This document shows, piece by piece, positions 1 to 8,123 of a stretch of 64,000 bases of DNA. Source of the DNA: Burkholderia sp. Bp8992. GTDB taxonomy: Bacteria > Pseudomonadota > Gammaproteobacteria > Burkholderiales > Burkholderiaceae. The stretch's first letter is position 1, and every line of letters starts with the position of its first letter. The notes under the pieces were generated by a model, which saw only the letters and a list, made by a program, of their open reading frames with translations, ran no database searches and was not told where the DNA came from. The DNA is taken from positions 23,084 through 87,083 of the forward strand of contig NZ_QTQI01000031.1 of assembly GCF_003853705.1 (NCBI RefSeq). The letters run 5' to 3'. A program made the translations under genes and the position numbers.

Positions 1-1
1 G

Positions 2-325
2 TTCCCGACCAACACGCTGCTCGACGCAAGGCCCGCGCAATCGAAAGGCGCGCAGGACCACGAAGCACCCGACGGCGCATTCTCGTCGCACGACAACAGC
101 CTCGCCGCGCTGCAGCAGCGCGGCGTCGTGTTCCTGTCGTGCCACAACGCGATCTGGGAACTCGCGGAACGGCTCGACGGCGCGAACGCAAACCCCGACA
201 AGCTGCCGCTCGACGCACTGGCGGCCGACCTGACCAACCACGTGATCCCGTCGGCAATCGTCACGCCGGGTGCAGTCGGCACGCTACCCGAGCTGCAGCA
301 GGCCGGTTTCACGTACGCGAAATGA
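2..325 (+). CDS. DsrE-like protein, C-terminal part (5' end outside window)
   Basis: The reading frame is open from the first bases and stops at 325, so only about 107 C-terminal residues are visible. The visible part has a Val-Val-Phe-Leu-Ser-Cys-His strand and turn followed by an Ala/Leu-rich helix, then a strand ending in a Thr-Pro-Gly-Ala-Val motif. That layout fits the last part of a DsrE/DsrF-like sulfur-relay fold with one conserved cysteine. The stop overlaps the next start (ATGA, 322-325), so it is translationally coupled to the binding protein and lies at the head of the cytochrome operon. A role in sulfur handling is inferred from this context only. The N-terminus and any export signal cannot be seen. 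Confidence 0.6.
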   Translation, partial: FPTNTLLDARPAQSKGAQDHEAPDGAFSSHDNSLAALQQRGVVFLSCHNAIWELAERLDGANANPDKLPLDALAADLTNHVIPSAIVTPGAVGTLPELQQAGFTYAK

Positions 326-1416
326 GACCCGTGATGACAACGATCCGCACGAAACCGCCATTGCAATCGCCTTCGCGCCGCCGCACGTATACGCTGCGGG
401 CCGCACTGGCCGCACTGGCCGCGCTGACCGCCGGGCTGTGCGGAATGTCGGCGCTCGCGCTCGCCGCGCCTTCCACCACCGACGCAACCTTCTTTCCGCC
501 CTGGCAGGACGGCCGCAACAACGATGCGATCCATCGCGGCCTCGAATTCACGGTGCCGCAAGTCGACGTGCTCGCCGATTTCCATGGCGACCTCACCGCG
601 CCGAAGCTCGTCCTGTACGTCGGCGGCAACTACTTCTTCGCGATGGCGCCGCTCGTCGCGAAGTTCGAGGAAGACCATCCCGAGTACCGCGGCCGCATCT
701 ACTGGGAAACGATCCCGCCCGGCCTGCTCGTGAAGCAGATTCAGGCAGGCGGCACGATCACCGTCGGCAACATGACGTGGACGGTCAAGCCCGACGCGTA
801 TTTCGCGGGGCTCGGCAAGATCAACGGCCTGATCGCGGACGGCACGCTCGCGGGCCCGGCCGTGCCGTACGTGACGAACCAGCTGACGATCATGGTGCGC
901 GCCGGCAATCCGAAGCGCATCGCGTCGCTGAACGATCTCGCGCGGGCCGACGTGAAGCTCGCGATGCCGAACCCCGCATTCGAAGGCGTCGCGCGGCAGA
1001 TCCGCGCGTCGCTCGTGAAGGCCGGCGGCGACACGCTCGCCCGCACCGTCTATGACGACAAGGTGCACGCCGGCACGACCGAACTCACGCACATCCATCA
1101 TCGGGAAACCGCGCTGTTCCTGATGCAGGGGCGCGCGGACGCGGGCGTGCTGTGGCAATCCGAAGCCGCGTTCCAGGAACAGGCCGGGCATCCGTTGATG
1201 CACGTCGACATTCCGGCCGAGCAGAATACGACGGCGATCTACGCAGGTGCGATGGCGAAGGACGCGCCGCACCCGGAAGCCGCGCGCGCATGGCTCGCGT
1301 TCATCCGGTCGCCGGAAGCGTTCCGGATCTTCGCGCGCTACGGCTTCGGCCGATATGATGCGAACCAGCCGACACCGCGCCTCGCACCGGGGCAGGACGG
1401 GCCCGCCGCAGGCTGA
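322..1416 (+). CDS. Periplasmic substrate-binding protein (molybdate/sulfate-type PBP2 fold)
   Basis: This is a 364-residue protein starting at the ATG that overlaps the upstream stop. An alternative ATG lies four codons downstream, at 334. A basic, Arg-rich N-terminus precedes a long Ala/Leu stretch (about residues 25-50) ending in an Ala-x-Ala-like site, so it should be exported. The mature part has the features of bacterial extracellular solute-binding proteins: a Tyr-Val-Gly-Gly-Asn first strand, a hinge near Tyr-Val-Thr-Asn-Gln, and an Ala-Ala-Arg-Ala-Trp-Leu-Ala-Phe C-terminal helix. No permease or ATPase genes are adjacent, so it may act as a ligand scavenger or chaperone for the cytochromes instead of feeding an ABC importer. 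The ligand is unknown. Confidence 0.7.
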   Translation: MRPVMTTIRTKPPLQSPSRRRTYTLRAALAALAALTAGLCGMSALALAAPSTTDATFFPPWQDGRNNDAIHRGLEFTVPQVDVLADFHGDLTAPKLVLYVGGNYFFAMAPLVAKFEEDHPEYRGRIYWETIPPGLLVKQIQAGGTITVGNMTWTVKPDAYFAGLGKINGLIADGTLAGPAVPYVTNQLTIMVRAGNPKRIASLNDLARADVKLAMPNPAFEGVARQIRASLVKAGGDTLARTVYDDKVHAGTTELTHIHHRETALFLMQGRADAGVLWQSEAAFQEQAGHPLMHVDIPAEQNTTAIYAGAMAKDAPHPEAARAWLAFIRSPEAFRIFARYGFGRYDANQPTPRLAPGQDGPAAG

Positions 1417-1468
1417 CGGCCTCGCCGCCGCCCGGCGCGCACGCTACATACAACAAGGAGGGGGACAC

Positions 1469-2167
1469 GTGAACGATACGGTCGAAACACGGCGCGAACC
1501 ATCGCGACGCCGGTTCGCGCCGCTGCTGCTCGCCGCGGCCGCGCTGCTGGCCGGGAATGCACACGCGGAGGACGCCGCGTCCGGCAAGACAATCGCGACA
1601 CAGGGCACGTCGACGGGCGTCGCCGCCTGCATCGGCTGCCACGGCGGCCAGGGCGAAGGCAACGCGGCGGCCGGCTTCCCGCGCCTCGCGGGCACGAATG
1701 CCGCGTACCTGTCCGCGCAGCTCGCCGCGTTCGCGGACGGCAGCCGCCAGAACCCGGTCATGCAGCCGCTCTCGAAACTGCTGTCGCCGCACGAGCGCGA
1801 TGCAGTCTCCGCGTATTTCGCGAGCCTGCCCGCGCCGGCCGGCGTCTTCACGCCCGACGATGCATCGATCGATCCGGCGAGTACCGGCGCGTGGCTCGCG
1901 ACGCGCGGGCGCTGGTCGCAGGGCCTGCCCGCGTGCGCGCAATGCCACGGCGCCGGCGGCCTCGGCGTGGGCACCGCGTTTCCGCCGCTCGCGGGCCAGC
2001 CGGCCGCGTATGTCGCCGGCCAGTTGAACGGCTGGAAACACGGCACGCGGCCGCCCGGGCCGATGGGATTGATGCCGGTGATCGCCGGCAAGCTGTCCGA
2101 CGCCGACATCGACGCAGTGGCCGCCTACTATGCGCGCAGCGGCGCCGCCCAAGGAGACAAGCGATGA
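1469..2167 (+). CDS. tsdB: Diheme cytochrome c, c4-like; probable TsdB electron acceptor
   Basis: The start is the GTG at 1469, directly behind a strong ribosome site (AAGGAGGGGG) about 5 bases upstream. The 232-residue product has an Arg-rich N-terminus, an Ala/Leu signal segment (about residues 13-30) ending at Ala-His-Ala, and two CxxCH heme sites (Cys-Ile-Gly-Cys-His and Cys-Ala-Gln-Cys-His) about 100 residues apart in two similar halves. Each half repeats a Phe-Pro-x-Leu-Ala-Gly/x-x-Ala-Ala-Tyr-x-x-x-Gln-Leu motif, as in cytochrome c4. The stop overlaps the start of the TsdA-like gene. In characterised systems TsdB is the diheme c4 partner that takes electrons from TsdA, and the gene order fits that. 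Periplasmic location is inferred. Confidence 0.82.
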   Translation: MNDTVETRREPSRRRFAPLLLAAAALLAGNAHAEDAASGKTIATQGTSTGVAACIGCHGGQGEGNAAAGFPRLAGTNAAYLSAQLAAFADGSRQNPVMQPLSKLLSPHERDAVSAYFASLPAPAGVFTPDDASIDPASTGAWLATRGRWSQGLPACAQCHGAGGLGVGTAFPPLAGQPAAYVAGQLNGWKHGTRPPGPMGLMPVIAGKLSDADIDAVAAYYARSGAAQGDKR

Positions 2168-3105
2168 TCGACCGCACGACGCTGATCCGCCACGCCCGCG
2201 CGACGCTGCTCGGCGCAGCCTGGTTGCCCGCGCTCGCGTGCGCGGCGACACCGCAGGACGCACCGACGGCCGCTTCCGCCGCCGCAATACCGCCCGCCGT
2301 CGCCGTGCCGGCAGCCAGGCCGTTCACGCCGCCGCCCGAATCGGCGATCCCGGCCGACGACTTCGGCAAGACCGTCAGGCTCGGCGAGCAGATCTTCCTG
2401 CACACGCCCGAGTTCGCGGGCAAGTACGTCGGCAACAAGCTGACCTGCGCGAGCTGCCACCTCGACGCCGGCCGCCGGCCCGATTCGAGCCCGATGTGGG
2501 CCGCGTACCTGCTGTATCCGGCGTACCGCGCCAAGAACGGCCACGTGAACACGTTCTCCGAACGCCTGCAGGGCTGCTTCCGGTACAGCATGAACGGCAA
2601 GGCGCCGCCGGCCGGCGACCCGATCCTCGTCGCGCTCGAGACGTATTCGTACTGGCTTGCGAAGGGCGCGCCGGTGGGCACGAAGCTGCCGGGCCAGGGA
2701 TTCCCGAAATTGCCGCCGCCCGCGCAGAAGGCCGACTACGCACGCGGCGCGGCCGTCTACACGCAGCACTGCGCGCTGTGTCACGGCGCGGACGGCCAGG
2801 GCCAGTCGAGCGGCGGCAAGCCGGTGTTCCCGGCACTGTGGGGCACGCGCTCGTTCAACTGGGGCGCGGGGATGGGCGACATCCGCAACGCGGCCGGCTT
2901 CATCAAGGCCAACATGCCGCTCGGGCTCGGCGGCACGCTGACCGATCAGGAAGCGTGGGACGTCGCGACGTTCATGGACAGCCACGAACGCCCGCAGGAC
3001 CCGCGCTTCACGGGCTCCGTGCAGGACACACGCGCGAAGTTCCACGATTCGCCCGACTCGATGTACGGGCGCAGCGTGAACGGCCGCGTGCTCGGCGCGC
3101 CCTGA
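2164..3105 (+). CDS. tsdA: Thiosulfate dehydrogenase-like diheme cytochrome c
   Basis: This 313-residue exported cytochrome begins at an ATGA overlap with tsdB. It has a signal segment (residues about 11-28), a first heme site Cys-Ala-Ser-Cys-His at 95-99 followed by Leu-Asp-Ala-Gly, and a second, Cys-Ala-Leu-Cys-His, at 203-207. The diagnostic segment is Leu-Gln-Gly-Cys-Phe-Arg-Tyr-Ser-Met-Asn-Gly at about 135-145. TsdA enzymes carry this Cys-Phe-x-x-Ser-x-Asn-Gly motif, and its cysteine (here Cys138) is the unusual axial ligand of heme 1. The family joins two thiosulfates into tetrathionate and passes two electrons to a cytochrome. It could also act as a tetrathionate reductase, since the family works in both directions. 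Confidence 0.85.
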   Translation: MIDRTTLIRHARATLLGAAWLPALACAATPQDAPTAASAAAIPPAVAVPAARPFTPPPESAIPADDFGKTVRLGEQIFLHTPEFAGKYVGNKLTCASCHLDAGRRPDSSPMWAAYLLYPAYRAKNGHVNTFSERLQGCFRYSMNGKAPPAGDPILVALETYSYWLAKGAPVGTKLPGQGFPKLPPPAQKADYARGAAVYTQHCALCHGADGQGQSSGGKPVFPALWGTRSFNWGAGMGDIRNAAGFIKANMPLGLGGTLTDQEAWDVATFMDSHERPQDPRFTGSVQDTRAKFHDSPDSMYGRSVNGRVLGAP

Positions 3106-3121
3106 CGATCGGCCGGGCCGG

Positions 3122-5047
3122 TCACGGACGCCAGCGGTACACGACGATGCTCGATCCGTTGTAGTTGTCCTTCGTGATCACGTACTCGCCGGTCGAGCGC
3201 AGGTAGGCCCGCACGCCGTACATCGAGTCGACGTCGTTGCCGACGTCCATCGCCGACGTGTTCGAGTTCGTCAGCGTCGTGACGAGCGCACCGGTGTTCA
3301 GGTCGAACACGTCGATGTTCGGCACCGTGTGCACGTAGCCGACGAACAGGTAGTGACCGGCCGCCGCGATCGATTTCGGGTTCGCGCTCGTCAGGTTGAT
3401 CACCGGGTTCGGCGCGCTCGTGTTGCCGTTCTTCCAGCCGTGATAGACCTCGATGTGCCCGTTCATCGCCGTCCAGTCCCAATTGCCCGCGAGACCCTGC
3501 GCGAGAATCATCGTGTCGCTGTCGGCCTGGTAGATGATGCGCGTGACGGGCGCGACGCCGGTCGGCACGGGCGTCGTCGTCGGCTTGCCCCACGACGGCT
3601 TGCCGGTCGCGTCGAAGCCCGTCATCGGGTAGCGCGCGATCACGTTCGATCCGTTCAGCCCGGCCCACACGTCGCCGTTGCCGTCGATGTCGAAACCGGC
3701 CGTGACCTGCAGCGTCGTGTTGAACGGCTTGCCCGGCAGAGACCCGGCCGGGATCGCGATGTAGCCGCTCGCGGCGTTGAAGTAATAGAAGTTGAAGTTG
3801 CCCGGGTTCTGGCCCGACGCGACGAGGATCCGGTTGCCGCCGACGTTCACGAGCTGGCCGAAATGCTGGCCGCGCTGATAGTCGTTCATGTCGAGGCGCG
3901 GGTCCTTCGGATAGGTGAACGGGTCGACCGTGTTCGCGACGAACGTGCCGCCCGCCGAGCCCGTATACACGTTGTTGCCGCTGTAGAACAACGTACCGTC
4001 CGTGACCGGATCGGGCGCGGCGATCCCCTCGAAGTTCAGCGCCTGCAGCTTCCACTGCAGCGCGCCCGTCGGGCTGTACGAATGGAGGTCGGTGCTGCCG
4101 TTGCGGCCGAGATCCCAGCCGCCGCCCCACGCGTTGTTCAGCACGTACAGGTTGCCGGCCGAATCCTTGCCGAGCGCGGCGACGCGCGTGAAGCGCTTGT
4201 CGCCGACCTGCCCCTTGATGCCCGTCGTCGTGTCGAGATAGCCGCCCTGCACACCGAACGTGCCGACCTGGACCGGCAGGCCGAGCAGCCCGCTGTAGAC
4301 CTTGATGTTCATGTCGGGCCCTTCGTCGCCCACCATCAGCCGGCCCAGCGACGCATCGAAGTACAGCGACGCCGGCCGTGCGCCGGCCGCCATCTGGATC
4401 GTGCTCATCGCGGCGCCGGTCGCGCTGAACTGCGCGACGACGCCCGCGCTCTTGCGCGCGACCCACAGGTTGCCGGCCGCATCGAGCGCCAGCGCGCCCG
4501 GTCCCGATACGCCGATGTCGCGCTGCCATACGCCATCGGTCGTATAGACGCGCACGCGGTTGCCGTAGAAGTCGCTCACGTACAGCAGGTTGCCGCCTGT
4601 CGCGAGGCCCGTGATCACGTCCGCGTACTGGATGCCCGTCCACGTGCTGACCGGGATGCGCAGGTCGCGCTGGTTCGAGCTTCGGTTGTAGCGGCCCACC
4701 GAGCCGCTGCCGAACGTGCGGTTGTAGCCGAGCGCGACGAACAGCGACGTCGAATTGCCGGTGATCGCCCCGCCCTGGAATTCGTCGTGGATGCCGATCG
4801 TGCCGAGCGGCTGGCCGTTCTGGTAGATCGCGACGCCGCCCGCGTTCTCGTCCCAGCGCGACGCCGTGTAGATCACGCCCTCGGGCGCGACCCACATCGA
4901 GCGCGCGCCGTTGCCGACGTGCGAGACCAGCGTGCCGTACGTGTTCGCGAGCCAGTCCGTCGAGTACTGCACCTGTGCGTGACTCGCCGGCGCCAGCATC
5001 GCCATGCACATTCCCAGCAACGCCGCGCGAATTTGTTTCATTGACAT
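3122..5047 (-). CDS. Secreted NHL/beta-propeller repeat protein
   Basis: This is a 641-residue protein. I chose the ATG at 5047 because GGGAG lies 8 bases before it and because it gives a classic signal peptide (Met-Ser-Met-Lys-Gln then a hydrophobic run ending Ala-Ser-His-Ala). The mature chain is built of propeller-like blades with recurring units such as Ala-Leu-Asp-Ala-Ala-Gly-Asn-Leu-Trp-Val, Asp-Ser-Ala-Gly-Asn-Leu-Tyr-Val and Asp-Ile-Asp-Gly-Asn-Gly-Asp-Val-Trp, typical of NHL or SGL-type six-bladed propellers. It is rich in Gly, Asn, Thr and Ser, unlike the Arg/Ala-rich cytosolic proteins around it. No catalytic motif is obvious. It ends convergently, 16 bases from tsdA, so it belongs to a separate transcription unit. 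Confidence 0.75.
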   Translation of the reverse strand: MSMKQIRAALLGMCMAMLAPASHAQVQYSTDWLANTYGTLVSHVGNGARSMWVAPEGVIYTASRWDENAGGVAIYQNGQPLGTIGIHDEFQGGAITGNSTSLFVALGYNRTFGSGSVGRYNRSSNQRDLRIPVSTWTGIQYADVITGLATGGNLLYVSDFYGNRVRVYTTDGVWQRDIGVSGPGALALDAAGNLWVARKSAGVVAQFSATGAAMSTIQMAAGARPASLYFDASLGRLMVGDEGPDMNIKVYSGLLGLPVQVGTFGVQGGYLDTTTGIKGQVGDKRFTRVAALGKDSAGNLYVLNNAWGGGWDLGRNGSTDLHSYSPTGALQWKLQALNFEGIAAPDPVTDGTLFYSGNNVYTGSAGGTFVANTVDPFTYPKDPRLDMNDYQRGQHFGQLVNVGGNRILVASGQNPGNFNFYYFNAASGYIAIPAGSLPGKPFNTTLQVTAGFDIDGNGDVWAGLNGSNVIARYPMTGFDATGKPSWGKPTTTPVPTGVAPVTRIIYQADSDTMILAQGLAGNWDWTAMNGHIEVYHGWKNGNTSAPNPVINLTSANPKSIAAAGHYLFVGYVHTVPNIDVFDLNTGALVTTLTNSNTSAMDVGNDVDSMYGVRAYLRSTGEYVITKDNYNGSSIVVYRWRP

Positions 5048-5454
5048 GAATAATGCTCCCAGACGATCAATGGTCGACACTGTAAATCGCGGCGCATGAA
5101 ATATTGGTGATTCCGGCAAAACCGTATTCGCCGGCATCCCGAATTATTCACTCCGCGCCATTTGCCGTCCGGTGCTTTTTCGTCAACGAAGGTCAAACCC
5201 GCGAAACCACGCCGCAACGGCATGCCGGCCGCGCGATTTCGGCGCCTTTCCCGGCATTTTCTTCCGGGCGCCCAATGCGGATACGTCATTTTTTCTGACA
5301 TGCCCGCATTGCATTTTCATTCCCCGGAAATCGCTTCAATGATTACAAATCGAAATTGAAATGAAAGGGAAAAAATAATATCCGGCGCAATCGCTTTTTC
5401 GCGATTCGGCGCACCGGATAAACGGCAGGAAAAGAGGAACGCGGCAGCGATCGT
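5048..5454. other. Intergenic region between beta-propeller and GFA genes
   Basis: About 400 bases without a supportable gene. It is clearly more AT-rich than its flanks, most of all at 5330-5400. It should hold the promoter of the beta-propeller gene and the transcription end of the GFA-family gene. An imperfect inverted repeat around a run of five T (near 5388-5415) may be a terminator. Short open frames on both strands lack ribosome sites and Burkholderia codon use. Confidence 0.5.
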
Positions 5455-5886
5455 TCAGGTCGCCGGGTCGAGCGTCGGGCCATCCCAGCCGTCGACGTAT
5501 TTCGGCAGCGCGTCGACGACGTCGATCACGCGTTGCCGGTAGAACAGGTGCATCGTCGGCTGCAGGTCGCCGGGCAGTTGCCCGCCGTGTGCTCGCGCGG
5601 CCAGGCTGTTCGGCACGACACGCATGTCGAGCCGGTTCGTCCCGAACACGATCTCGCCGCACGACGCGCACCACGTGCGCGACATCGACTTCTCCGGATG
5701 CGGGAACGTCGCGTGGCTGCCGTCGATGCTCACCTGCTCCGGCGGCCATGCGGTTGCGGACAGCATCGGCGTGCCGTAGAAATCGCGGCACGTCGCGCAA
5801 TGGCAGTTCGCGCGCGCCGCCGGTTCGCCATGCAGCGTGACGGTCACGGCGCCACACAGGCAGCGCGCGGAAAGCGTTCGGGTCAT
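5455..5886 (-). CDS. GFA-family (glutathione-dependent formaldehyde-activating/CENP-V-like) zinc protein
   Basis: This is a 143-residue protein with an AGGAGA ribosome site about 9 bases before the ATG at 5886. It carries the family cysteine sets: Cys-Leu-Cys-Gly-Ala-Val near residues 9-14, Cys-His-Cys-Ala-Thr-Cys near 30, and Cys-Ala-Ser-Cys-Gly near 75, which bind two zinc ions in the Mss4-like fold. Family founders were proposed to speed the addition of formaldehyde to glutathione, but most members have no proven substrate. The C-terminal half, with Pro-Thr-Met-His-Leu-Phe-Tyr, matches the usual GFA-like tail. It is a single-gene unit lying between two exported-protein genes, so the context gives no hint of its substrate. 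Confidence 0.82.
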   Translation of the reverse strand: MTRTLSARCLCGAVTVTLHGEPAARANCHCATCRDFYGTPMLSATAWPPEQVSIDGSHATFPHPEKSMSRTWCASCGEIVFGTNRLDMRVVPNSLAARAHGGQLPGDLQPTMHLFYRQRVIDVVDALPKYVDGWDGPTLDPAT

Positions 5887-5979
5887 GTCGTCTCCTGTGA
5901 AAGGGAGACGGCAGTATAGGAGCATGCATCGAGGCCCGCATCGACCGCGCGCCCCGTTGCGGCTACAACGACCGCTGCG

Positions 5980-7173
5980 TCAGAACTTCTGGCGCAGCCC
6001 GAGGCTGACGATCGCCTGCGAGCGCGAGTCGGACGAGTGGCCGTTCGCCTTGTCGGACACCGACGCAGTCGCAGCCACCGGCCGGCCGAGCGCGTCGAGC
6101 GTCATGCCCGATGCATGCTGGTACGCGCCGAGCAGGTACACGCTGGTGCGCTTCGACAGGTCGTACACCGCGCCGAGCGTGACGTTGTGATACTGCGCGC
6201 GGTCGTCGACGCCATCGACATCGCTGCCGCGCGTGTAGCTGTAGCCCGCGAACAGCTGGGTCTGCGGCTGCACGTTCCAGCGCGTGAACACGCCCGCGAC
6301 GTTGAATGTCGCATGACCGCTGAACAGCGACTGGCCGCCGCTGCGGTACTGCACGTTGCTGTAGTTCACGCCGACGACGGCCGGGCCGAAGTCGTACGTC
6401 GCGCCCGTCGCGATCACCTGCTGCGATTGCGCGCTCGCATAGCCTTCGTTGATCGACGAGTTGAAGAGACCGTCGTCGGTGCTCCGCCACTTGCCGGCCG
6501 TCGGGTCGGTCGCGCCCGTCTTGCTGTTGTCCGAGCGCTCGTAGCCGACGCCGACGCGCAGCGGGCCCGCCGCGTACGCCGCGCCGACGCTCCACGTGTT
6601 GCGCTGCTTCATGCTGCCCGGCTGGCCGCCGAAGCCGTACAGCGCGCCGAACGTGAAGCCCGAGTAGTTCGCGCTCGTGTACTTGATCGAGCTGTCGACG
6701 CGCGCGGTCTGGTCGAGATCGTCGATGTCGCCGGGGTGCGCGCCGAAGCCGCCGATGAACGACGACGGCCCGACCGGGCTCACGAAGTCGTCGAGCGACG
6801 TGTACTGGCGGCCGAGCGTGACCGTGCCGTAGCGGTCGCTGCCGACGCCGACGAACGCCTGGCGGCCGAACTGGCGGCCGCCCTGGCCCGACGTGCCGTT
6901 CGTGATGTCGAAGCCGTTCTCGAGCACGAACAGCGCGCGCATCCCGCCGCCGAGATCCTCGGAACCCTTGATGCCCCAGCGGCTGCCGGACAGGTTGCCG
7001 GTCGTGAGCCCGACGTTCGAATGGCCGGTGTACGCGCCCGCCGAGCCGACCCGTTCGTTGCTGCGATAGGTCACGCCCGCGTCGACGATGCCGTACAGCG
7101 TGACGGAGCTTTGCGCAGCGGCGATACCGGCGAGCGAGAGCAGCAGCGGCGCTGCGATCAGTTGCTTGTTCAT
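5980..7173 (-). CDS. Outer-membrane general porin (Gram-negative porin, OmpC-like)
   Basis: This is a 397-residue protein whose ATG at 7173 follows GGAGAC by about 7 bases. The signal peptide (Met-Asn-Lys-Gln-Leu then a Leu/Ala run) ends at Ala-Ala-Ala, followed by Gln-Ser-Ser-Val-Thr-Leu-Tyr-Gly, the standard first strand of Burkholderia porins. Other family marks are Ser-Arg-Trp-Gly-Ile-Lys-Gly-Ser-Glu-Asp-Leu-Gly-Gly-Gly, Gly-Arg-Gln-Tyr-x-Ser and a terminal Phe (Leu-Arg-Gln-Lys-Phe) that recruits the BAM complex. It should form a trimeric 16-stranded barrel for small hydrophilic solutes. A palindrome about 160 bases upstream (7335-7351) may control it. Confidence 0.92.
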   Translation of the reverse strand: MNKQLIAAPLLLSLAGIAAAQSSVTLYGIVDAGVTYRSNERVGSAGAYTGHSNVGLTTGNLSGSRWGIKGSEDLGGGMRALFVLENGFDITNGTSGQGGRQFGRQAFVGVGSDRYGTVTLGRQYTSLDDFVSPVGPSSFIGGFGAHPGDIDDLDQTARVDSSIKYTSANYSGFTFGALYGFGGQPGSMKQRNTWSVGAAYAAGPLRVGVGYERSDNSKTGATDPTAGKWRSTDDGLFNSSINEGYASAQSQQVIATGATYDFGPAVVGVNYSNVQYRSGGQSLFSGHATFNVAGVFTRWNVQPQTQLFAGYSYTRGSDVDGVDDRAQYHNVTLGAVYDLSKRTSVYLLGAYQHASGMTLDALGRPVAATASVSDKANGHSSDSRSQAIVSLGLRQKF

Positions 7174-7478
7174 GGTTGTATGTCTCCGGGCGGTGAACCC
7201 GTTGTTCTGGCTTGCTGTTGCGAGTAGCGCGCGCGGGCGCCGACATCCGCCGGCGGTGCGAGGCCGGCGGCGTCCGCGCGCGACGACGCGGCGGGCATGC
7301 CCGCTGCGGCCGCCATGGTAGATGGAACCGGTTCTATTCCACAGTGGAATAACGACAACAGTTTTTTGCCAAAATCGAGATAGTCGGCGCACGGCGGAAG
7401 TTGATGGCTGCCGCGCCTGTACAGCGCGGGCCGGCGCACCCGATAATCGAGCGCACACCTTCCGCCGGGAGCGCCGTC
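7174..7478. other. Divergent intergenic region, porin / LysE exporter
   Basis: This is 305 bases of shared upstream DNA. It contains two abutting perfect palindromes (7325-7334 and 7335-7351), annotated separately. The rest is GC-rich, and I see no further gene or clear sigma-70 hexamer pair. Confidence 0.5.
7325..7351. promoter_or_regulatory. Adjacent palindromes, candidate operator
   Basis: GAACCGGTTC (7325-7334) is directly followed by TATTCCACAGTGGAATA (7335-7351), an 8+8 perfect inverted repeat around one base. The second has the ATTCC-x5-GGAAT look of IclR-family or FCD-type GntR operators. It lies between the divergent porin and LysE genes, and no regulator gene is adjacent. Function is inferred from symmetry and place only. 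Confidence 0.5.
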
Positions 7479-8111
7479 ATGCATGAAACGACCTTGCTGA
7501 TCTTTGCCGCCGTCGCGTTCGTCGGCATCGCGACACCCGGCCCGACCGTGCTGCTCGCGCTGACCAACGGCTCGCGCTACGGCGTGCGCCGCGCGGCCTA
7601 CGGTTTCGCGGGCGCGATGCTGTCCGACTTCGTGCTGATCGTCGCGGTCGCGCTCGGCCTCGGCGCGCTGCTGATGGCGTCCGCGTTCTGGTTCTCGGTG
7701 GTGAAGTGGCTCGGCGCCGCTTACCTCGCGTATGTCGGCATCCGGCTGCTGATGTCGAAGGGTTCGCTCGATGTCGCCGCCGCGCAAAACGGCACGGCAA
7801 CCGAACGCAATGCGTCGATCTTCGCGAAGAGTTTCCTCACGGCGGTGACGAACCCGAAGGGCTATCTGTTCTTCTCCGCGTTCCTGCCGCAGTTCCTCGA
7901 TCCGTCCGCGCCGCTCGCGCCGCAGTACGTCGCGCTCGCCGTCACGTTCGCGCTGCTCGACGGCGCGGTGATGTTCGGCTACGCGCTGCTCGGCGCACGC
8001 GCGGTGCGGCTGCTGAAGCGCTCGGGTGCGCTGTGGCTCGAGCGCACGTGCGGCGCGATGCTGCTCGCGCTCGCCGGTTCGCTGGCGCTGTACCGGCGTC
8101 ATGCAGCGTAG
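7479..8111 (+). CDS. LysE/RhtB-family amino-acid exporter
   Basis: This is a 210-residue inner-membrane protein. The ATG at 7479 follows GGGAG by about 7 bases. It has the family start (hydrophobic helix then Ala-Thr-Pro-Gly-Pro-Thr at residues about 19-24), the Gly-x-x-x-Gly-x-x-x-Ala second helix, Lys-Trp-Leu-Gly-Ala-Ala-Tyr-Leu, and a Thr-Asn-Pro-Lys-Gly motif in the middle. Six membrane helices are expected. RhtB-type members export homoserine, threonine or related amino acids, and the substrate cannot be read from sequence. The GNAT gene starts 12 bases after its stop, so the two are probably cotranscribed. Confidence 0.88.
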   Translation: MHETTLLIFAAVAFVGIATPGPTVLLALTNGSRYGVRRAAYGFAGAMLSDFVLIVAVALGLGALLMASAFWFSVVKWLGAAYLAYVGIRLLMSKGSLDVAAAQNGTATERNASIFAKSFLTAVTNPKGYLFFSAFLPQFLDPSAPLAPQYVALAVTFALLDGAVMFGYALLGARAVRLLKRSGALWLERTCGAMLLALAGSLALYRRHAA

Positions 8112-8123
8112 GAGCAGGTTCCG

